Positions 58,118 through 64,000 of a DNA stretch of 64,000 nucleotides are shown one piece after another. Source of the DNA: Tethya wilhelma (Eukaryota; Porifera; Demospongiae; Tethyida; Tethyidae). Every line of letters begins with the position of its first letter. Position 1 is the first letter of the stretch. Where the stretch lies: contig CAXIPT010000008.1 in assembly GCA_964030475.1 (NCBI GenBank), positions 1,367,634 to 1,431,633 of the forward strand, given 5' to 3'. Both the position numbers and the translations under genes were made by a program. The notes under the pieces are model-generated. The model was not told where the DNA came from. It was given only the letters and a program-made list of their open reading frames with translations, and did no database searches.

Positions 58118-58393
58118 TATGTTGTTTTAGCACACTTTTGCTTTGACCTATGTGTTGATTTAACACACATTAGATATGACACGCGTGTAAGGTGTGTCAT
58201 TCTAGGAGACATTCGTTTGACACGCGAATGCGTATCAAAACAACACACTTATTTTTACTGCCCAGCCAGCCGGCCAGCGCGCGTGCGCCGGTGATACGTA
58301 TGTATCGATTGCAAGGGTGCAAAATTAATGTTGATGATCTGTTGATGTGATTGTCCACACTTGCATGAAGCCTAAAGTTTAGAAAGCTACAGC

Positions 58394-61300
58394 ATGAGTT
58401 CCAAAAAACTACTTGAAGCAACCTTTGTAGCTATTTTGGTAAACTTTATCAGGTATAAGTTGTGTGAAGGTATTGTCTATTATTATTATACTGTGTAATA
58501 AAGTTTAATATGTATGCAATAATAACTTCTGGCAGGGTGTACTGACAATGATGTGAGACTATATGAACCAGACCCTCCAAATGAAGGTACCGTTCTGTTC
58601 TGTAGAGGTGGTGTGTGGGGAGAAGTGTGTCCTGATGGCTGGGATGACAATGATGCTACAGTGGTGTGTAGACAGCTTGGATACGATGTTGAAGGTTGGT
58701 TCGATGGGGGCTTGCATGCAGTATATGCCAAAATTTAATTCTGGTATATTAAAACAATTTTTTTATCGCATAGTAGTATATTTAGTTGACTTTTACCATT
58801 GACAACACCCCTGAATCTACAGCTAGATCCACTTTTTCCAAAGTGTTTAAATTTGTACCCTGAGTATATTTAGTAGAAGCCTTAAATTTCATTGAGTATC
58901 TATAGTCATGACGATACCAGTATAATACATTAGACCTAAGTGTTGTTTTGTTTAGTAAGACAGCATTTTCTTGGGCAAGGAGAATAATCACTGATTGAGT
59001 GTTTGGACTTATTTTGATTGCGCACACTCTTACACATGCATGTCAGGTGGTGAATCTGCTAGTGCTAGTACCAGTTTCAACCATCCATATAGTGACAATG
59101 ATTTTTTGAGAGATGTACAATGTGTGGGGGATGAGCTTATGCTGTCAGATTGTAGTGCTGACACTCAGAGACAGTGTCATTCCACTGAGTTCGATAGAGC
59201 TGCAGTGAGCTGTCCAACTTTAGTAATAACTGAAGAAGAGTTGACACCAATTGGTACGAATATTGGTATTACAGTTTGGCTGCTATCAACAGCTGTGATT
59301 TGAATATGTAATATTTTTTGTTCTAACATTTACCGAATTTTGGTTGATTTAAACTTAGAAATAGTCCATACAAGTACATTTTGATATCCTAATCAATATA
59401 TTCCTTATTCTGCATGGCAATGCAGACTTAACCAATTCCGATCAGGGATCCACTACGACTACTGGTAACTTGCTGCCGTATGATGATACCGACCCGGAAG
59501 TGTCTCTTTCAGAAGATACAAGTCAGAAAATTATTTGGCCAATTTCAACAACTGATTCTGAAATGACTAGTAAGATGATATGCATGGGTGCATACAAATT
59601 TCTATTGCAATCAGATTCACGGTTATACATGGCTGACTAGACTACATACAATACCAACAGATCAAGATTGCTGCTGCAAAGCATTATTTCACTATATCTT
59701 TGTATTCTGCATGGTTTTTGTAAAGCTTCTAGCTGTACTGACAATGATGTGAGACTATTTGGACCAGACCCTCCAAATGAAGGTACTGTTCAGTTCTGTA
59801 GAGGTGGTGTGTGGGGAGAAGTGTGTCCTGATGGCTGGGATGGCAATGATGCTACAGTGGTGTGTAGACAGCTTGGATATGATTTTGAAGGTTGGTTCAA
59901 TTACTGTTAAGTTGTTGTAGTATATGACAGTTTCATAACATGATTCATTATCACACATGTCAGATAGTGAATCTGCTTGTGCTAGTAACAGTTTCAACCA
60001 TCCATATGGTGGCAATGATTTTTTGAGAGATGTGCGATGTGTGGGGAATGAGCTTATGCTGTCAGATTGTAGTGCTAACACTCGGGGACCATGTCATTCC
60101 ACTGTGTTTGCTAGAGCTGCAGTGATCTGTCCATGTCCATCAACTCAAACATCTCACAATAGTAAGCAATAATTATTACTATGCATGAACTTACTTTTAA
60201 GTATGAAAGTATGAGTGCTGCTTTGGCATATGAATATATATAATAGTCCACAAAATGCATCCTATAGTGATCATGTTATCTAGAATCTAAACTAGAAATG
60301 CATGGCAAAGTGTTAAAAGATTTGTCTTTTTGCAATCAGTTATAACAGATACTCAAACTACACCTACTTCTACTCCTACCGAATTAAACCCAGAAACAAT
60401 GCCTCTGCATGATATGTCAAGGAATGGGACTGAACTAAAGTTTACAAGTATGTGCATGTCCACTGTAGAGACATACATAGATTTACACACTGGCCATGAG
60501 TGGAATGCATAGGTTTTTATGCCAGGATGGTTTCTTGATCTCTGTATACGTACAGCTGTGTTGATTGGTGTACCAATTCAAGCAGATACCATTATTGTGA
60601 AAATGAAATTTGATCTCATCAACACACAATTTTTGTAGCTACTGAAGTTTCAATCATGGTTACTGGGTTGGACAATTCAACCAGACTGATCATAGGAATT
60701 ACTGTTTTACTTGCTGTTGTAGTGATAGTGGCAGTCATAATAGTAGGTGCTTCGGTCATCATTGTTATAGGAAAAAGAAAACGTAGCTTCCAGCTCAATA
60801 CCATGACAAGGTATATAATTATGTAGGTGGTATATTATTTTTTCGAAATTCTATTTCTATATTATGATTGTATATCTGTACCTACTTATGCAGCCCAACA
60901 TCTACTGTTTTTCCCTCGGAATGGCCCGCTGAAACAAGTTTCATGAACAACCTCAAGCATACCAGTAGTGCTTCAATCCAGGTGCGACAGCAGTCCATAG
61001 TAGATCGACGTCCAAAAGCTGTTCCTAATCCATACCCGGATTGTAAGGGCCTAACTAAGTGCACAAATGGCTTGAACTCTATCTTATGTTTCTTTTTTCA
61101 GTACATGGATTGAACCCTACAATGAAATTGCTTAGTGCAAATGATCAAAAACTGATGAATAGAATCAGTTCCAGCATCATTCGTGAGTTAACAAGCAACA
61201 TGCTTATCCCATACACAAGACTGAAGCTGTTTGAGTGTGTTGGACAAGGTCAGTTGTGTACTGTAGAATATCTATTTATAGGATGCAATAAATTATATAA

Positions 61301-64000
61301 GAAGTTATTAAATTCAAGCTAGACACTGAATTAGAATTAGTGCCCATTTTTGTGTGCATGTAGGTGAATTTGGTGTAGTGTACAAAGCTGAATACACTGT
61401 CCCTCACGGAGATATCAGCTACAAAACCAGTGTTGTAGCTGTAAAGACATTGAAAGGAAAGTTCATATGCATGGGGCTATATACTCAGTCTTGTTGTTCA
61501 TTTGTTATGATGCCAGTTTTGAATTCAGTATAGTTTTTGTTCCTATATAATGATCAAAGTAATACTATTATATTGCATGACAATAATTTAATGGTTCTCC
61601 CCAGGATCGATGTCTTGATCAGAGTGATGGCAGAGAAAATATCAAAGAATTCTTGTGGTTTTGTATGCATTCAAATTAACTATATCAATGTAAATCCAGC
61701 ACAACCACAGTGGTGTGGCCCTGCACGCTCAAGTGGCCCTGCAAGTGACTTTCTTGGTCTGTTATCATGTGTTTCTTGATTACAGGAGCCTTTGATGATA
61801 AGCAGGCAAATAAGATCATGGCTGAAAGTCTCAAAATGAAGCACTTTGATCATCCCAACGTCCTTCATCTGATTGGTGTGTGCCTCGATGCTGGCCCTGC
61901 TCCTTTCATAGTGATGCCATTCATGGCCAACGGAAGTCTTCTGCACTATTTGAAGAGAGAGAGGAACCAACTGGTCCTCCCAGCCGAAATTGATGAAGAT
62001 GTGGTGAGTGTATGAACATTATTATAGTGATGAACTTCTACATCTCTGCTCCCTGGAAGTTGAACCAATAAATTGTGTCCCATGATAGTGTTATTAATAT
62101 CAATCATGCTAAAATTAGTGAATTGTTGCCTTACTTTCTTCCAAAATAGGAAAAGGGTGGGATGGGAAAGAAGGTACCTTGCACTTGTGATGATTGCATG
62201 GCAGCATTTATGTTACACTAAATAATTATAATAATACCATATAGTGGGAAAGTTTTGTGGAGTTTAGTTTTCGCAGAGCACGATCCATTCCGGTCCTTGA
62301 AAGTTTTATTCGTGAAATTCTCTATAATGTATATATGTATGGGCTCACACAGCTCATCCGCGAAAGTTAAAACGCAAAAAAATGTTTAACTAGAGACATC
62401 CGCTAAGTTTGATGCAGCAAAACTTTCCTGCTCTACGGAGGTGCTATTGCACAGAAGTTGTAATTTACACCATGTAGTGAAGCTACAATGTGCACATCAA
62501 TAGGAGACCATACGCACGAATTGCATTCCAATAACATGTTTTAAACCAACGAAATTGTTGATCAGTATTGATTTTGGGCCGTTTTTTCTTGCTGCTTCTG
62601 TGCAATAGCACCTTTAATGTTTTGTTTCTAGAAAGTTGATATACGAAAGAGGCTGACTGTAATGTGCTTGCAAATTGCAACTGGGATGGAGTATCTAGCT
62701 CAGGAGAAGTTTGTTCATCGTGATCTTGCAGCAAGGAACTGCATGTAAGTCATACCAGTATGAATTTTATGCACACAATGGCAGCATTTTGGAGAATTCA
62801 TGCATACCCGTTGAATTGGTTGCTTACTTATATAGCATGTATAAAGTCTTATGTTGTTGTTGTTGTTGTTGTTACCCCTTCACCTTAATTATTAACCTCA
62901 CCTGACCAATATTGGCGTGCCATATACTTTGACAACTGTCTGCCTTAGGTGGTGGTGGTGTATAGCAAACTTAACTCACCTACACAAGACAAATAAATTT
63001 ATACCTATTAACTTACTACAACAACTTTGGTAAGACTGTTCGATATCCGTTTGTGAAAAACACGTTCTCCAAAATAAACTGGCATTGAGCCATAAATATT
63101 CACACATAATATTATGTTATTGTAGAGCAAGAAACTAAAGCTTTATTAATCAGTTTAGAGTCCTACTATAGGATTAATTAGTACAGTATGACATAGCATG
63201 ATGGGTATGAAGCTATATGTCTTCCAGTGATCAATCTGTACTGCAGTCACTTGATTTCATAGCTTCAAAAAATCAACTTGAATTTGTAAATTTGTAACAA
63301 TGCACTACAGTTGAACCTCCGAGAAGTAGACATTGCATGTCAGTCTATGGCACGGATTTAAATTACCATAGTCGTTGAAAAGTAGTCACTCCTTGATTCC
63401 AGACAGCAGACAACTTGAAAGCTGTGCTCCCGATGTGTCTTTATACCATACAAACTTGCTTCCAAATAATGGCTAAACAGACACTCAGGAAACCACACCT
63501 TAAGATTGTGCTTTGTACATAAAATTGTGCATAATAAGTAAACTAGCGCCCACACTATTTAACATTATGGTCAGCTCTGCATGGTCACCAAATGCTCCTT
63601 GCAAGAGAAGTCTTTGCAAAGCAGCTAGACGGACAAGCTAACCACAAAAATTGATGAGAATGCACTCAATGTGCATATCCTCTCAGGCTGGCATTTTATC
63701 CTCAGCAATATTAAACCCCACGCCCTCCCCATAAATTGATCATTAATTTTATGCATAATTTAGTGAACTTTTGAGATAGGGACAACCTCCAAAAAGGGGA
63801 CAAAAGTCCTAACTCCAAAGTGTCCTTTGTTCGGAGGTTCGAGTGTACCACAATATCATTTACTTGTCATATAGGATTGACATTCACTTTGTCATCAAAA
63901 TAGCTGACTTTGGTCTCTCAGAAGATGTCTACTCCAAGGAGTACTTCAGAGAGATCAAGTCTGATCAAAGTGTGAAGCTCCCTTGCAAATGGATGGCTCC
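58394..64000 (+). CDS. SRCR-domain receptor tyrosine kinase (5' part, runs off window)
   Basis: Fourteen exons seen: 58394-58469, 58536-58694, 59047-59253, 59426-59569, 59726-59890, 59964-60161, 60340-60447, 60639-60810, 60894-61042, 61102-61248, 61364-61456, 61786-62003, 62632-62744, 63875-64000+. A signal peptide is followed by two SRCR domains, each split over two exons at the same point ([13 protein letters not shown]...[16 protein letters not shown] / [11 protein letters not shown]), Thr-rich stalks, one membrane helix ([20 protein letters not shown]) and KRKR. The juxtamembrane region has PNPYPD; the kinase has [37 protein letters not shown] and [23 protein letters not shown] and KWMA mark a true tyrosine kinase. 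The donor after 61456 is GA instead of GT. The rest of the kinase should resemble 48302-49369. Confidence 0.9.
62237..62438. mobile_element. CCGTATAGC-type MITE (second copy of 27114 subfamily)
   Basis: Left CCATATAGTGGGAAAGTTTT after TA, right AAAACTTTCCTGCTCTACGG; the right-hand TA is changed to AG. The interior aligns with 27114-27303 (TATGTATGGGCT, GACTAGAGACATCCGC). It lies in an intron of the SRCR kinase gene. Confidence 0.8.
63308..63845. mobile_element. Tigger/pogo-like MITE
   Basis: Ends CAGTTGAACCTCCGAG and (inverted) CACTCGAACCTCCGAAC, flanked by TA (63306-63307, 63846-63847). CAGTYGAACCTC is typical of pogo/Tigger-type termini. It lies in the last intron visible, about 30 bp before the acceptor at 63874. 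No transposase. Confidence 0.75.

Noticed and set aside
1..64000. CRISPR arrays, operons, ribosome binding sites, rRNA or tRNA genes
   Set aside because: The sequence is animal nuclear DNA with spliced genes; the tandem repeats are microsatellites and minisatellites, and no tRNA cloverleaf was noticed, though a tRNA search program was not run.

Overview
The window is animal nuclear DNA from a compact, intron-rich genome. Introns are GT-AG and mostly 60-500 bp, 5' leaders look short, neighbouring genes are often divergent or convergent with 100-500 bp between them, and there are many CA microsatellites and short inverted-repeat elements. The gene content (a Delta-type Notch ligand, SRCR-type receptor tyrosine kinase, MAP3K7-like kinases, TENT5) points to an early-branching metazoan. 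A demosponge such as Amphimedon queenslandica is my best guess, from family knowledge and not from a search. Exon ends were read by eye; in every multi-exon model called complete the exon lengths add up to an open frame.

Layout. 1-852 (+): 3' end of a single-pass membrane receptor. 863-~4300: a ~1.7 kb tandem duplication carrying the 3' exons of the next gene. 3492-9987 (-): Delta-like Notch ligand, 20 exons, 960 aa (MNNL, DSL, about 15 EGF repeats, TM, tail). 10210-12239 (-): UBE3D. 12779-16006 (+): two TENT5 genes made by a ~2 kb tandem duplication that also copied UBE3D exon 1 and the shared promoter. 17028-22762 (-): DDX18 helicase, head-to-head with single-exon ILVBL/HACL2 (22973-24868, +). 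25263-26168 (+): secreted Thr-rich, Asn/Gly-rich protein. 26390-30439 (-): coiled-coil/PH adaptor with three YxN motifs, sharing a probable promoter with WARS2 (32294-33595, +). 33798-37106 (-): a protein with two kinase domains in tandem, the second MAP3K7-like. 39298-40880 (+): type II membrane glycosyltransferase. 41080-43013 (-): unrecognised adaptor-like 3' end. 43349-43785: assembly gap inside a CA repeat. 44264-45872 (-): MAP3K7 3' end. 48302-49369 (-): 3' end of a receptor tyrosine kinase. 53359-53634 (+): broken 5' end of an SRCR receptor gene. 58394-64000 (+): an SRCR-domain receptor tyrosine kinase running off the window.

The best candidates for something new are the SRCR receptor tyrosine kinase (with a GA splice donor inside its kinase domain), the tandem-kinase gene, the YxN adaptor close to them, and duplications that left complete sets of alternative terminal or first exons. 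At least a dozen inverted-repeat (MITE-like) elements are visible; several show TA, 5-bp or 8-bp target duplications, and two can be checked against an empty site within the window.
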